Assembly (NCBI RefSeq): GCF_900114995.1
Contig: NZ_FOUX01000003.1
Span: 806,001-870,000, forward strand
Origin: Chitinophaga sp. YR627
Lineage (GTDB): Bacteria > Bacteroidota > Bacteroidia > Chitinophagales > Chitinophagaceae
DNA length: 64,000 nucleotides
Reading direction: 5' to 3'
The translations under genes were made by a program, and so were the position numbers. The first letter of the stretch is position 1; each line of letters opens with the position of its first letter. The notes under the pieces were generated by a model. It was not told the origin of the DNA and ran no database searches. It saw only the letters and a program-made list of their open reading frames with translations. Positions 32,546 to 42,494 of the stretch are shown in pieces.

Positions 32546-34450
32546 ATGCATTACGTTACGGTTGAAGGACTCACGAAATCTTACGGCGCAGGGCCGCTTT
32601 TCAAGGATATTTCTTTTCACATTGAGGAAGGGGACAAGATTGCCCTGGTGGCTTTAAATGGCGCCGGTAAATCCACTTTATTACGCATTCTGTGCGGACA
32701 GGAGTCTCCTGATGCCGGAACAGTCTGGATACATAAAGATGTAACAGTGGTAATGCTGGAGCAGCAATCTGCTTTTGATCCACAGAAAACGATCTCTGCG
32801 AATATATTTTCTCAGTCAAACCCTGTTCTGGCCGCTATAAGAGACTATGAACTCCTGACAGATGACGAGGAGACAGAACCTGACCTGGACAAACTCACAG
32901 CTGCTATTGAGCGCATGGACGAACTGAATGCCTGGCATTTTGACTCCAAAGTGAAGCAGATCCTTGGTAAACTGAATATCCATCACCTGGATCAACGCAT
33001 GGGTAGCCTGTCCGGTGGACAGCTGAAACGTGTCGCTTTGGCTAAAGTGCTGATTGACATCGGGTTCGAACATCGCCATACGCTCCTGATCATGGATGAA
33101 CCTACCAACCACCTGGATATCAACATGATCGAGTGGCTGGAAAATTACCTGGATCAGGAAAATGTGACTTTGCTGCTGGTAACGCACGACCGTTATTTCC
33201 TGGACAGTGTATGTAATGAAGTCATGGAACTGGACCAGCAACAACTGTTCATTTATAAAGGAGACTACGAAAATTACCTGGAAAAGAAAGCTGCCCGTGA
33301 GGAAAGCGATCGCGCCAGTGTGGAAAAAGCCCGCAATACCTTCAGGAAAGAGCTGGAATGGATGCGTAAGCAACCCAAGGCCCGTACCACCAAGTCCAAG
33401 TCCAGAATTGACGCCTTTGAAGAAGTAAAGGAAAAGGCGAGCGTACGTCTGGAGAAACAGCAACTGGAGCTGAATGTGAAAATGAGCCGCCTGGGAGGAA
33501 AGATCATTGAACTGAAGAAAGTCTATAAGTCTTTCGGCGATCTGAAGATCATACAGGGGTTTGATTATACCTTTAAGAAAGGAGAAAGAGTGGGTGTTGT
33601 CGGTAAGAACGGTGTCGGAAAGTCCACTTTTCTGAATATGCTGCAGGGGCTTGAGGAACCGGATTCCGGTAAGATCAATACCGGGGAGACCGTGATCTTT
33701 GGTAATTACGACCAGCGTGGTCTTATTATTAAGGAAGATATGCGCGTCATCGAGTTTGTAAAGAACATTGCTGAGAACTTCCCACTGGCAGACGGTACCA
33801 AAGTAAGTGCAGCACAATTCCTGCAATTATTCCTGTTTACGCCTGAAAAACAATATACTTATATCTCCAAGCTGAGTGGTGGTGAGAAAAGAAGGCTACA
33901 CCTGCTCAGTATTCTTTTCCGTAATCCGAACTTCCTGATACTCGATGAGCCGACCAATGACCTTGATCTGCCAACACTGAGTATCCTGGAAGACTTCCTA
34001 TTGTCTTACCAGGGGTGCATTATCATTGTAACGCACGACAGGTATTTCATGGATAAACTGGTAGATCACCTTTTTGTGTTTGAAGGAGCAGGTGTGGTAC
34101 GTGACTTTCCGGGCAACTACAGCCAGTACAGAGACTGGGAAAAGGAACAGAATGAAAAAGGCAAAGAAGAAAGCCGTAATGAGCCAAAGGTGGCTGCCCA
34201 GCCGGTAGTAGAAGCGCCGCAACCTGCTGCGCCTGCTAAGAAAATGTCTTTTAAGGAGAAACGTGAGCTGGAATTGCTGGAAAAGGAAATAGCCTCTCTG
34301 GAGGAAGAGAAAAAGAATATCGATGAGCAAATGGGAGCCGGTACGCTGCCTTACGAGCAACTGGAACCGCTGTCACGCCGCGTCGGAGAGATCATACAGT
34401 TACTGGATGATAAGGGGATGCGTTGGATGGAATTGAGTGAAATGGATTGA
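32546..34450 (+). CDS. ABC-F family ATPase (Uup-like)
   Basis: A 634-residue soluble protein with two ABC domains and no membrane segments. Domain 1 has Walker A LNGAGKST, signature LSGGQLKRVALAK and Walker B LLIMDEPTNHLD; domain 2 has Walker A KNGVGKST, signature LSGGEKRRLHLLS and Walker B FLILDEPTNDLD. A charged linker between them (about 240-320) is the P-site-type region, and the C-terminus (about 560-634) is a coiled coil as in Uup. ABC-F proteins act on ribosomes or branched DNA. A bidirectional terminator follows. Confidence 0.92.
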   Translation: MHYVTVEGLTKSYGAGPLFKDISFHIEEGDKIALVALNGAGKSTLLRILCGQESPDAGTVWIHKDVTVVMLEQQSAFDPQKTISANIFSQSNPVLAAIRDYELLTDDEETEPDLDKLTAAIERMDELNAWHFDSKVKQILGKLNIHHLDQRMGSLSGGQLKRVALAKVLIDIGFEHRHTLLIMDEPTNHLDINMIEWLENYLDQENVTLLLVTHDRYFLDSVCNEVMELDQQQLFIYKGDYENYLEKKAAREESDRASVEKARNTFRKELEWMRKQPKARTTKSKSRIDAFEEVKEKASVRLEKQQLELNVKMSRLGGKIIELKKVYKSFGDLKIIQGFDYTFKKGERVGVVGKNGVGKSTFLNMLQGLEEPDSGKINTGETVIFGNYDQRGLIIKEDMRVIEFVKNIAENFPLADGTKVSAAQFLQLFLFTPEKQYTYISKLSGGEKRRLHLLSILFRNPNFLILDEPTNDLDLPTLSILEDFLLSYQGCIIIVTHDRYFMDKLVDHLFVFEGAGVVRDFPGNYSQYRDWEKEQNEKGKEESRNEPKVAAQPVVEAPQPAAPAKKMSFKEKRELELLEKEIASLEEEKKNIDEQMGAGTLPYEQLEPLSRRVGEIIQLLDDKGMRWMELSEMD

Positions 34451-34468
34451 TTATAAATGAATTATATA

Positions 34469-34507
34469 AAAAAGGGACGCTGTAATAGCGTCCCTTTTTA
34501 TTTTTTG
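34469..34507 (+). terminator. Bidirectional terminator
   Basis: The AAGGGACGCT arm (ending 34481) pairs with AGCGTCCCTT (from 34487), with A residues before and T residues after. It can serve both the ABC-F gene and the convergent small gene at 34513. Confidence 0.85.
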
Positions 34508-34512
34508 TCGTG

Positions 34513-34815
34513 TTAGTTCTCCTGCTTATCACGGATCTCAGAAGGTTTCAGATAGACCTTTTTACCCTTTTCGTCCACGTAGTATTTCCTGTCTTTTTTA
34601 TCTATATAGACAGTCTGTCCCCCCGGACCTTCTTTTCCTTTATATGTTTTATCGGTAATCTTCATCGCTCCTTTTACAGCCACAGAAGCGGTTTTATTAC
34701 CGATTTTCTTGGCAGTGCTGTCTACGCCCTGGGCCATGCTGGTATGGCTGGTAAGAAGGGCGGCAACTGTTACTGAAACAGCAACAAATCCGATGCGCAA
34801 TGTTCTCGAGATCAT
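34513..34815 (-). CDS. Small exported basic protein
   Basis: Starting at the inner ATG (MISRTLRIGFVAVS) gives a 100-residue protein with a signal peptide ending near TSMAQG; the longer open frame adds 23 residues without export features. The mature part is Lys-rich and ends with a repeat-like segment, GGQTVYIDKKDRKYYVDEKGKKVYL, which loosely resembles short basic adaptor-type motifs. No function is known. It is convergent with the ABC-F gene. Confidence 0.6.
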   Translation of the reverse strand: MISRTLRIGFVAVSVTVAALLTSHTSMAQGVDSTAKKIGNKTASVAVKGAMKITDKTYKGKEGPGGQTVYIDKKDRKYYVDEKGKKVYLKPSEIRDKQEN

Positions 34816-34950
34816 AACAATAGATTTTAAAAGTTGTGTAAAGTCACTATGAATATTATTATTCAATTTTGATGCCAGCAACATCTTCCATATTTTTAGA
34901 CTGCCACCATATGTATAGTATATTTTAATTTTAACGGTAAACGGTAATAG

Positions 34951-35559
34951 TTGGAGGAGATCTGGTATAAGAACCTTTCAGATCAGGAGCTCTGGAGCAG
35001 GCTGATAGATAGCGATGAAGGCGCACTGGCTTTCATTTACGATACATGGTTCACATCACTCTACAAGTATGGAATGAAAATACAGGCTGATAGCGGCCTG
35101 GTGAAGGATTGTATACACGATCTTTTTACTTCCCTATGGCATAGTCGTCAACAGCTCTCTGTGACCGACAGCATCAAATTCTACCTTTTTGCCAGCCTCA
35201 AGCGGAATATTGTCAAACATAGCAAGGCAGAAGGGCTTTTTAACCTGTTCCGGCAGCAGCCTGCCGCACAGGAATCACACATGCCTTCCTACGAGGAACG
35301 GCTGATCAATGAACAAACTAATAACGAGCGCAACCTTAAACTGGCGAAAGTGATCGATCAGTTACCAAAACGACAGAAGGAGATCCTGTACCTCCGTTAT
35401 TATGAAGGGCTTTCTACACAGGAGACGGCCGAAATTATGTCACTGAGCGTTAATTCTACATATGTATTATTATCGAAAGCATTGAATTATCTCAAGAGCC
35501 ACAGTGGTGAATTATTGACTTTATTGGTCATTTCGGGGTATCGACCCAAAGGTTTCTAA
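34951..35559 (+). CDS. FecI-like ECF sigma factor
   Basis: A 202-residue sigma-70 family protein: region 2 near residues 20-85 (ALAFIYDTWFTSLYKYGMKIQ to KRNIVKH) and region 4 near 120-180 (LPKRQKEILYLRYYEGLSTQETAEIMSLSVNSTYVLLSKAL). It is followed by FecR, SusC and SusD genes, the standard Bacteroidota trans-envelope signalling set. The frame has a TAG immediately before a TTG at 34951 and no ATG until about codon 38, which would cut region 2; TTG is therefore the likely start. Confidence 0.85.
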   Translation: MEEIWYKNLSDQELWSRLIDSDEGALAFIYDTWFTSLYKYGMKIQADSGLVKDCIHDLFTSLWHSRQQLSVTDSIKFYLFASLKRNIVKHSKAEGLFNLFRQQPAAQESHMPSYEERLINEQTNNERNLKLAKVIDQLPKRQKEILYLRYYEGLSTQETAEIMSLSVNSTYVLLSKALNYLKSHSGELLTLLVISGYRPKGF

Positions 35560-35658
35560 AGAAATTATAGTTTTTTTAAAAAAAAGTTGAAAAAGACGCT
35601 AAGATTTTTTGATTTCACTGCTTTATGTATTTAAAGCCTATCAGGAACAACGCTGATT

Positions 35659-36660
35659 ATGGATTATAAAGATTACACAGTAAGGGAGTTTCTACATGAT
35701 GGAATGTTTCGGAAATGGATCACAGATCCGGATCACGAAACAAATGCCTTTTGGGAAATCTGGCTGCGTGACAATCCTGATCGCCGCGTTACCGTAGAAG
35801 AGGCACGGGATGTATTGCTGATGATCGGACCGGAAGAGCATATACCTACTGCGGAAGACCAGGCGGAAGTCTGGAGCCGTGTTGCTTATTCCATCCAACA
35901 GGTACCTGAGAAAAGGCGGATTTTCGTCGCCTGGCGCTATGCAGCGGCATTTGCCGGTGTATTGGCGGTGACTGCTGCTTCCTGGTATTTCATGCATAAG
36001 AAAGAACCAGTCCTGGTCAGCTACATCACCCCCTATGGTGAAACCAGAAAGATCACGTTGCCAGATAGCTCTGTTGTAACACTGAACGCCAATTCAAAGC
36101 TCAGATTCAGCATGGGTAGCGATGGTAAACGTGAAGTATGGATAGATGGAGAAGGCTTTTTTACCGTTCTCCACGAAAGCCACAATGCACCATTTGCCGT
36201 ACATACTTCCGATGTGGATGTACAGGTGATCGGAACAGCATTTAATGTCAGCACCAGACGTATTATGACACGTGTGGTACTTAATAGCGGCGCCGTAAAA
36301 CTGAAGCTGAATGGCAAAGGACAACAGGACCTGAGCATGAAGCCCGGTGAAATGGTGACTTTTTCAACCAAAACTAATCAGTTGTCACGCCGGACGGTCA
36401 ATCCGGCAGATTATAATGCATGGCTCGACAATATGTTTGTCTTCAATGAAGCAACTATTGCGGAAGTAGCCGAGGTATTAAACGAGAACTTAGGGATCAA
36501 CATTAAGATAGAAGAGCAGGAACTACAGAAGGAGTTATTTACAGGTAGCATACCAATGTCAGATGTAGAAATATTTTTCAGAACACTGTCACGGTCCTTA
36601 CATGTGGTTATCGAAAAGAAGGACAATCAAAACTACAGCATCAGGAGAAAAACAACCTAG
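35659..36660 (+). CDS. FecR-family anti-sigma factor
   Basis: A 333-residue single-pass inner-membrane protein. The cytoplasmic N-terminus (1-92) would bind the sigma factor, a TM helix spans about residues 93-110 (WRYAAAFAGVLAVTAASWYF), and the periplasmic FecR domain (about 120-220: TPYGETRKITLPDSSVVTLNANSKLRF, then GEGFFTV and VIGTAFNVS) is followed by a C-terminal DUF4974-type region (about 255-330). It would pass the signal from the SusC STN domain to the sigma factor encoded 100 bp upstream. Confidence 0.92.
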   Translation: MDYKDYTVREFLHDGMFRKWITDPDHETNAFWEIWLRDNPDRRVTVEEARDVLLMIGPEEHIPTAEDQAEVWSRVAYSIQQVPEKRRIFVAWRYAAAFAGVLAVTAASWYFMHKKEPVLVSYITPYGETRKITLPDSSVVTLNANSKLRFSMGSDGKREVWIDGEGFFTVLHESHNAPFAVHTSDVDVQVIGTAFNVSTRRIMTRVVLNSGAVKLKLNGKGQQDLSMKPGEMVTFSTKTNQLSRRTVNPADYNAWLDNMFVFNEATIAEVAEVLNENLGINIKIEEQELQKELFTGSIPMSDVEIFFRTLSRSLHVVIEKKDNQNYSIRRKTT

Positions 36661-36709
36661 TGAAGTTTAGTCGATAAAAATTCAACCTACCAACCTTAAT
36701 CTATTGCTT

Positions 36710-39700
36710 ATGCCTGGAAATTACTTTAGGTGTATAGGGGATCGTATTGCCCTGTTGTTACTGTTGCCAGCCATGGGGTATGCTGCTTCAGATAATGTAC
36801 ACTACCACCCGCAGCAGGAGTTGTATGCTGCGACCGCATTGAATCAGTCAAAGGGAAGACAAACCTTAAAAGATATCCTTGTCTCTCTGGAAGCGAAGTA
36901 TAAGGTGCGTATTAACTATGTAGGTCAGTCGATTGGCAGTATCCGGACGGAGCCGCCTGCTGCCAAGGGAACATCTGTGAAATTTATCCAATACCTCAAT
37001 CAGTTCCTGAAGCCACTTGGACTGGAAGCAGAGGAATCCGGTGCCAACATGTTTATCGTCTATAAACAGGAAGGTGCAGCTCCCGCTCCTAAACCGGCAG
37101 CGCCGGTTGAAAAAAAAGAAGCGCCAGAACAGGAAAAACAAGCCGTTATCAATATATCCGGTCTCGTAACGGATGATACAGGCGTTCCCTTACCGGGCGT
37201 AACAGTTGTTGTAAAAGGTACTTCCAACGGTGTACATACTGCTAACGATGGTAAATACGAACTGAAGAATGTACCTGAAAATGCGCATATCGTATTCAGC
37301 TTTATCGGTTTCAAAGCACAGGAAATCGTGCTGAAGGGGCAGCATAAACTGGATGTACGTTTAAAGACAGATGTACAGGCAGTAAAAGATGTGGTAGTAA
37401 CAGGTTACTATGAGATCAAGAAAGAAAGCTTTACCGGTATCGCAACAGTACTTACTTCTGATGATATCAAGAAAGTAAATCCGCAGAATGTACTGAGCAG
37501 CTTGCAGGCATATGACCCTTCATTTAAGTTGGTTGAAAACAATTTACTGGGTTCCAATCCAAACAGAATTCCTAATATCAATGTAAGGGGTACTACTGCA
37601 TTGCCAAGTGCGGATGTATCCAAACTGACGAGAAACAGTATGCTGACCGGTGTTACCAATCAGCCTACTTTTATCCTCGATGGTTATGAGGTGAATGTAC
37701 AAACAGTGTTCGACCTGGATCCGAACAGGATCGCCTCTATGACCCTGCTTAAAGACGCAGCGGCAACAGCGATCTATGGTTCAAGAGCAGCGAACGGTGT
37801 TGTGGTAATCCGCACAAAGGCGCCAAAAGAAGGTAAGCTGGCAGTTAACTATGGTTATGAGATGACTGTGAATGCACCCGATCTATCCGATTATCATGTG
37901 CTGAATGCAGGGGAGAAACTGGAGTATGAGCGACTGGCAAAGCTGTATGAAGCAAATAATGTTGACGCACCGATCGAACTGGAACAGCAATATTATCAGA
38001 AAAAGAAAAACGTGCTCGCTGGTGTAAATACCTACTGGTTGTCACAACCGCTGCAGGTAGACCTCGGACACAAACACTCCTTATACCTGGAAGGTGGTAC
38101 TCCTGTTGTAAAATATGGCCTGGATATGCGCTATCAGTCCAATAACGGTGTAATGAAAGGTTCTTACAGAAAGCGTTATGGCCTTGCCGCATCTCTGTCC
38201 TACAACGTGCAGAACAAAATACAGTTCAGAAACCAGATGTCAATCACGCAGGTGGATGGAAGAGAATCTCCTTACAGAGAGTTTTCCAACTATGTAAAAA
38301 TGAACCCTTACTATCCAAAAACAGATTCAACCGGCAGACTGTTACGTGAAGTTGATAAATGGAGCTATCGTGGTGGCGCTAATGGCGGCGCTGTCACCGA
38401 TGCGGTACTGAACCCTATGTATGAAGCGACCACTGGTAGTCTGGAGAAGAACCAGTACGTGGAATTCATGGATGCATTTTCCGGAGAGTGGACCATCAAT
38501 CCTGCATTAAGATTAAGAGGTCAGATCTCCCTGACAAAGAGAAGATCTACAGCAGATAAATTTACTTCGCCATTCAGCAACGAATATTATAATGTAACAG
38601 GAGGCGATCTGAAAGATCGTGGTAAGTATACATTTGCCGATGAAGATTTCTGGCAGGCAGATGGTAGTCTGACACTGAGTTATGCAAAACAGATCAGGTC
38701 TAACTTCCTGAACATATCACTGGGTACAAATATTCAGGACAGAAGTAATGACAGTAAGTCTTTCGTTGCGCAGGGTTTCTCCAACGACAGATTCTCTCAG
38801 ATCGAATTTGCCCGTACATATGAAAAAGATGGTTCTCCAGGTGGTGAGTATACACAGGACCGCCTGATCGGTTCTTTCCTCTATGTGAACTATTCTTATA
38901 AAAACAAGTTCCTGATGGACGGTACTGTACGTCTGGATGGCTCTTCAAAATTTGGTACTGATTCCCGCATGGCGACCTTCTGGTCTTATGGTCTGGGATG
39001 GAATGTACACAACGAAAAATTCATTCCACGTAAGGTTATTTCACAACTGACGCTGAGGGCTACAACAGGTCTGACGGGTGATGTATCCTTCCCGTCTTAT
39101 TTATCTAATACCACTTATCAGTATTACAGCAACGACTGGTATTCTACAGGTGTAGGCGCGATCTTCAGAACGTATGGTAACTCTTCCCTGAGATGGCAGC
39201 GTACTAAAAACTATGATGCCGGTATGGAACTGGACCTCTTCAATGGCCGTTTCTATGTTGCTCCACGTTATTATTATAAACTTACGAAAGACCTGCTGGC
39301 GGATATCATCGTACCACCATCAACTGGTTTTACAGATTATAAAGCCAACCTGGGTGAAATGGTCAACCGTGGTTTTGAGATCAACGTCCGCAGCAATGTG
39401 CTGAGAGGTAAGAACTGGTCTTTCAACCTGTTTGCTAACCTGGTGACAAACAAAAACAAGATCACCAAGATCTCCAATGCGCTGAAGAGCTATAACGATA
39501 AAGTAGATGATAAACAGGAGAGTGATCCAAATCTGAATTCTGTTCCGCTGCTGCGTTTCCAGGAAGGACAATCCCTGAATACGATCTATGCCGTAAGATC
39601 AATGGGTATTGATCCGGAAAATGGTAAAGAGATATTTGTAAAGAAAGATGGTACCTACACACATACCTATAGTGTGAAAGATATGGTGCCGGTTGGTGAT

Positions 39701-40156
39701 ATGACCACCAAACTGGAAGGTACATTCGGTGGTAGCCTGTATTATGGCAACTGGGTGGCTGAGGTAAGATTCTATACAAAAGGTGGTGGTGATCTGTATA
39801 ACCAGACACTGGTGGACCGTGTAGAAAATGCTGATCCAAGATATAATGTGGATAGCCGTGTACTGCAATCCAGGTGGAAACAGCCAGGTGACCATGCATT
39901 GTTTAAAGACATCGCAGATCAGGGTTCTACCCGTACTTCTTCCCGTTTTGTACAACGCGATAACGTCGTGGAATTAAAGTCTGTTTATCTGGCATACAAC
40001 GTTCCGATGGCAGTGGCCAAACGTTACAGGATGAATAATCTGCGTTGTTCACTGAACATGAATGATGTGTGGAGAACATCCACTATAGATGCAGAAAGAG
40101 GTATCGATTATCCTTTTGCGAGAACATTCACCTTCTCATTATCTACTCAGTTCTAA
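36710..40156 (+). CDS. SusC/RagA-family TonB-dependent outer-membrane transporter
   Basis: From ATG 36710 the protein has 1148 residues. It has a signal peptide (about 1-26, ending GYAAS), an STN signalling domain (about 50-120, TLKDILVSLEAKYKVRINYVG), a Pro/Ala/Lys-rich linker, a carboxypeptidase-regulatory-like domain (about 145-225, ISGLVTDDTGVPLPGVTVVVKG), a plug (about 235-355, containing LLKDAAATAIYGSRAANGVVVIRTK) and a C-terminal beta barrel. The STN domain means that it can signal through the upstream FecR/sigma pair. Substrate is unknown; no hydrolase genes accompany it. Confidence 0.95.
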   Translation: MPGNYFRCIGDRIALLLLLPAMGYAASDNVHYHPQQELYAATALNQSKGRQTLKDILVSLEAKYKVRINYVGQSIGSIRTEPPAAKGTSVKFIQYLNQFLKPLGLEAEESGANMFIVYKQEGAAPAPKPAAPVEKKEAPEQEKQAVINISGLVTDDTGVPLPGVTVVVKGTSNGVHTANDGKYELKNVPENAHIVFSFIGFKAQEIVLKGQHKLDVRLKTDVQAVKDVVVTGYYEIKKESFTGIATVLTSDDIKKVNPQNVLSSLQAYDPSFKLVENNLLGSNPNRIPNINVRGTTALPSADVSKLTRNSMLTGVTNQPTFILDGYEVNVQTVFDLDPNRIASMTLLKDAAATAIYGSRAANGVVVIRTKAPKEGKLAVNYGYEMTVNAPDLSDYHVLNAGEKLEYERLAKLYEANNVDAPIELEQQYYQKKKNVLAGVNTYWLSQPLQVDLGHKHSLYLEGGTPVVKYGLDMRYQSNNGVMKGSYRKRYGLAASLSYNVQNKIQFRNQMSITQVDGRESPYREFSNYVKMNPYYPKTDSTGRLLREVDKWSYRGGANGGAVTDAVLNPMYEATTGSLEKNQYVEFMDAFSGEWTINPALRLRGQISLTKRRSTADKFTSPFSNEYYNVTGGDLKDRGKYTFADEDFWQADGSLTLSYAKQIRSNFLNISLGTNIQDRSNDSKSFVAQGFSNDRFSQIEFARTYEKDGSPGGEYTQDRLIGSFLYVNYSYKNKFLMDGTVRLDGSSKFGTDSRMATFWSYGLGWNVHNEKFIPRKVISQLTLRATTGLTGDVSFPSYLSNTTYQYYSNDWYSTGVGAIFRTYGNSSLRWQRTKNYDAGMELDLFNGRFYVAPRYYYKLTKDLLADIIVPPSTGFTDYKANLGEMVNRGFEINVRSNVLRGKNWSFNLFANLVTNKNKITKISNALKSYNDKVDDKQESDPNLNSVPLLRFQEGQSLNTIYAVRSMGIDPENGKEIFVKKDGTYTHTYSVKDMVPVGDMTTKLEGTFGGSLYYGNWVAEVRFYTKGGGDLYNQTLVDRVENADPRYNVDSRVLQSRWKQPGDHALFKDIADQGSTRTSSRFVQRDNVVELKSVYLAYNVPMAVAKRYRMNNLRCSLNMNDVWRTSTIDAERGIDYPFARTFTFSLSTQF

Positions 40157-40167
40157 AAAGCAGCAAG

Positions 40168-41634
40168 ATGAAGAAATATTATACACTTATAATAGTGATG
40201 GCGACCGGTTTGATGTCCTGCAGTAAATGGCTGGATGTAACGCCGAAATCAGAGGTGTCGCAGGGGGCTTTATTCAGTACACAATCCGGTTTTGAAGAAG
40301 CGCTGAATGGTGTGTACAGCCGTTGTACACAGGAAGATAGTTATGGTAAGGAAATCACCTGTGGTTTTCTGGATGTGCTGGCGCAGAACTATGTTATCAC
40401 CAGTCAGGACCCGCAGGCTTATAAACAGACTTCCATCTATAACTATGAGGAAGAAAACTTCATGAGAAGAAGAGATGCTGCCTGGATAGCATTGTATAAT
40501 GGAATTGCCAACAGTAACCTGATCCTGCATCACATCAAAGGCCAGGAAAAGCTGTTTGCCGGTCAGGAGTATTCACTCATCAAAGGTGAAGCGCTGGCAC
40601 TGAGAGCATACCTGCATTTTGATCTGTTGCGTATGTTCGGACCTTCTTATGTAAGTGATCCGAATGCATTGGCTATTCCATATGTAATGGATTTCTCCAA
40701 AAAGGTGACGCCTATGTCAAGTGTACGGCAGGTACTGGATTCTGCTATCCTGGACCTGACAGAAGCAAAGGCGCTGCTGAAAGTATCTGATCCGATCCTG
40801 AATGCCGGTTATAAAGTGGGTTATCCTGCGAAGGATTCCAGTACAGAGGAAACAGGTGCTTTGTTCCTGCAGAACCGTCGTCATCGCCTGAATTATTATG
40901 CTGTTTGCGGCGAGCTGGCGAGAGTATATCTCTATAAAGGTGATAAAGCGAATGCGCTGGCAAATGCCCTGGAGGTGATCAATTCAAATAAATTCCCCTG
41001 GACGCGCCAGAACGATTTCCTGAATCCGAATGATGAAAAGAAAGACCGCATTCTCTACAGGGAATTATTGTTCGCATGGTATGTACCTAATATGTCCGGC
41101 GCATTGAACAGCCGTTTCAGGAATGGTGAAAGTGCTTTGTTTGTCACCAGTTCAGAAGGACAGAATATGTATGAAACAGGTGGTGTTGGTGGAGATGACT
41201 TCCGCTACAAACAATGGTTCAGCGAGCAGAGTGGTGGCCTTGGTACCCGCTTGCAGCTTGAAAAATACTACCGTGACGGAGATGCGAACATACACTACCA
41301 GATGGCGCCAGCTATCCGTCTGAGTGAAATGTATTACATCGCGGCAGAGTGTACGTTTGATACGGATCCTGCAAAGGCATGGGATTACTTTAATGAAGTA
41401 AGACTTCACAGAGGTATCGGTACCCGTATTACGGAAGAACGTTCAAAAGATGTGTTCATGACGGAACTGGTAAAGGAAAGCCGTAAAGAGTTCTATGGTG
41501 AAGGCCAGATCTTCTACATGTATAAACGTCTTAACAGAGCAGTGACAGGGTTGGCGGGTATCCAGTATCCAGCTACGAATAAAATGTTCGTATTCCCTTT
41601 ACCTGATGATGAAATCCAATTCGGTAACCGATAA
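40168..41634 (+). CDS. SusD/RagB-family lipoprotein
   Basis: Starting at ATG 40168 (MKKYYTLIIVMATGLMSC) gives a 488-residue lipoprotein with lipobox LMSC; the longer frame lies in the susC end and lacks an export signal. The family features are the N-terminal LDVTPKSEVSQGALFSTQSGFEEALNGVYS, the TPR-like helices (GEALALRAYLHFDLLRMFG) and the C-terminal FYGEGQIFYMYKR. It forms the lid on the SusC barrel and captures the substrate at the cell surface. Confidence 0.94.
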   Translation: MKKYYTLIIVMATGLMSCSKWLDVTPKSEVSQGALFSTQSGFEEALNGVYSRCTQEDSYGKEITCGFLDVLAQNYVITSQDPQAYKQTSIYNYEEENFMRRRDAAWIALYNGIANSNLILHHIKGQEKLFAGQEYSLIKGEALALRAYLHFDLLRMFGPSYVSDPNALAIPYVMDFSKKVTPMSSVRQVLDSAILDLTEAKALLKVSDPILNAGYKVGYPAKDSSTEETGALFLQNRRHRLNYYAVCGELARVYLYKGDKANALANALEVINSNKFPWTRQNDFLNPNDEKKDRILYRELLFAWYVPNMSGALNSRFRNGESALFVTSSEGQNMYETGGVGGDDFRYKQWFSEQSGGLGTRLQLEKYYRDGDANIHYQMAPAIRLSEMYYIAAECTFDTDPAKAWDYFNEVRLHRGIGTRITEERSKDVFMTELVKESRKEFYGEGQIFYMYKRLNRAVTGLAGIQYPATNKMFVFPLPDDEIQFGNR

Positions 41635-41648
41635 AAACCTACGGCCAG

Positions 41649-42479
41649 ATGAAAAAGATTTATTTATTCGGAGTGCTTTGCTGTATGGTCCTGTTTGCCT
41701 GCAAGAAAGACGAAACTCCTTTGTTTGATACAACAGAGAACGTTTATTTTGATTTTACACCTGATGATCCGGATGATAAGACAGACAGCCTGTTATATTC
41801 ATTTGCTTATTTTCCTGACAAAGGAGAAGATACCATATATGTGCCTGTGAGAATTTCAGGTTTCCGTGTTGCGCATGAGCGGACATTTATCCTGGAAACA
41901 GTGGATAGCAGTACTACTGCAAAAGCTGGTCTGGATTTCAAGGCACTGGAGAAAGAATATGTTATGCCGTCTGATTCGGGTTTATGTCTGGTACCATTGA
42001 TCCTCTACAATAAGGATACAGTGCTGAAGTCTAAAACCCTCACTATCGGTCTTACCCTGAAGGCGTCCAAAGACTTCGGTGTCACCTTCAAACTGCAGAA
42101 TAAAGGTATTGTGAAGTTTTCCAACAGACTGGAGAAGCCAAACTGGTGGAATACCTGGGCGGGTGAACTGGGAGATTATTCCCGTGTGAAACATGAGCTT
42201 TTTATAAGGGTATCAGGCGCAACAGAGTTAGGTACGAATCTGCAGGATTTCAATACAATTCCTAAAGCCCTGTATCACACAAGGCGTTTTAAGACCTTCC
42301 TGCTGGATCCATTCAACTGGGTAACGCAGTTTGCCACGGAAGGTTATGTTATTACAAAAGAAGCAGACGGTTTTTACTATTTCTACAGTAGCAAAAATCC
42401 TGATAATAAGTACAAACTGGAGCTGAACCCGGACGATGGCCGATATTATTTCAGGGATGAAAATGGTAAACGTATCTAG
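41649..42479 (+). CDS. DUF4843 lipoprotein
   Basis: A 276-residue lipoprotein (lipobox LFAC, Cys near residue 18). The N-terminal part, YFDFTPDDPDDKTDSLLYSFAYFP, followed by VPVRISG and ERTFILETVDSSTTAKAGLDF, is typical of DUF4843. These proteins accompany SusC/SusD pairs and are probably surface-exposed substrate-binding or accessory proteins. It starts 14 bp after susD. Confidence 0.82.
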   Translation: MKKIYLFGVLCCMVLFACKKDETPLFDTTENVYFDFTPDDPDDKTDSLLYSFAYFPDKGEDTIYVPVRISGFRVAHERTFILETVDSSTTAKAGLDFKALEKEYVMPSDSGLCLVPLILYNKDTVLKSKTLTIGLTLKASKDFGVTFKLQNKGIVKFSNRLEKPNWWNTWAGELGDYSRVKHELFIRVSGATELGTNLQDFNTIPKALYHTRRFKTFLLDPFNWVTQFATEGYVITKEADGFYYFYSSKNPDNKYKLELNPDDGRYYFRDENGKRI

Positions 42480-42494
42480 GCAAAACTTACAACA

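Noticed and set aside
32816..33826. 336-codon ORF on the minus strand
   Set aside because: It lies entirely antisense to the ABC-F gene, whose motifs are intact. The translation has no family features and reflects codon bias of the opposite strand.
40069..40167. 33-residue N-terminal extension of SusD
   Set aside because: It lies within the end of susC and would bury the lipoprotein signal; the ATG at 40168 gives a normal lipobox.
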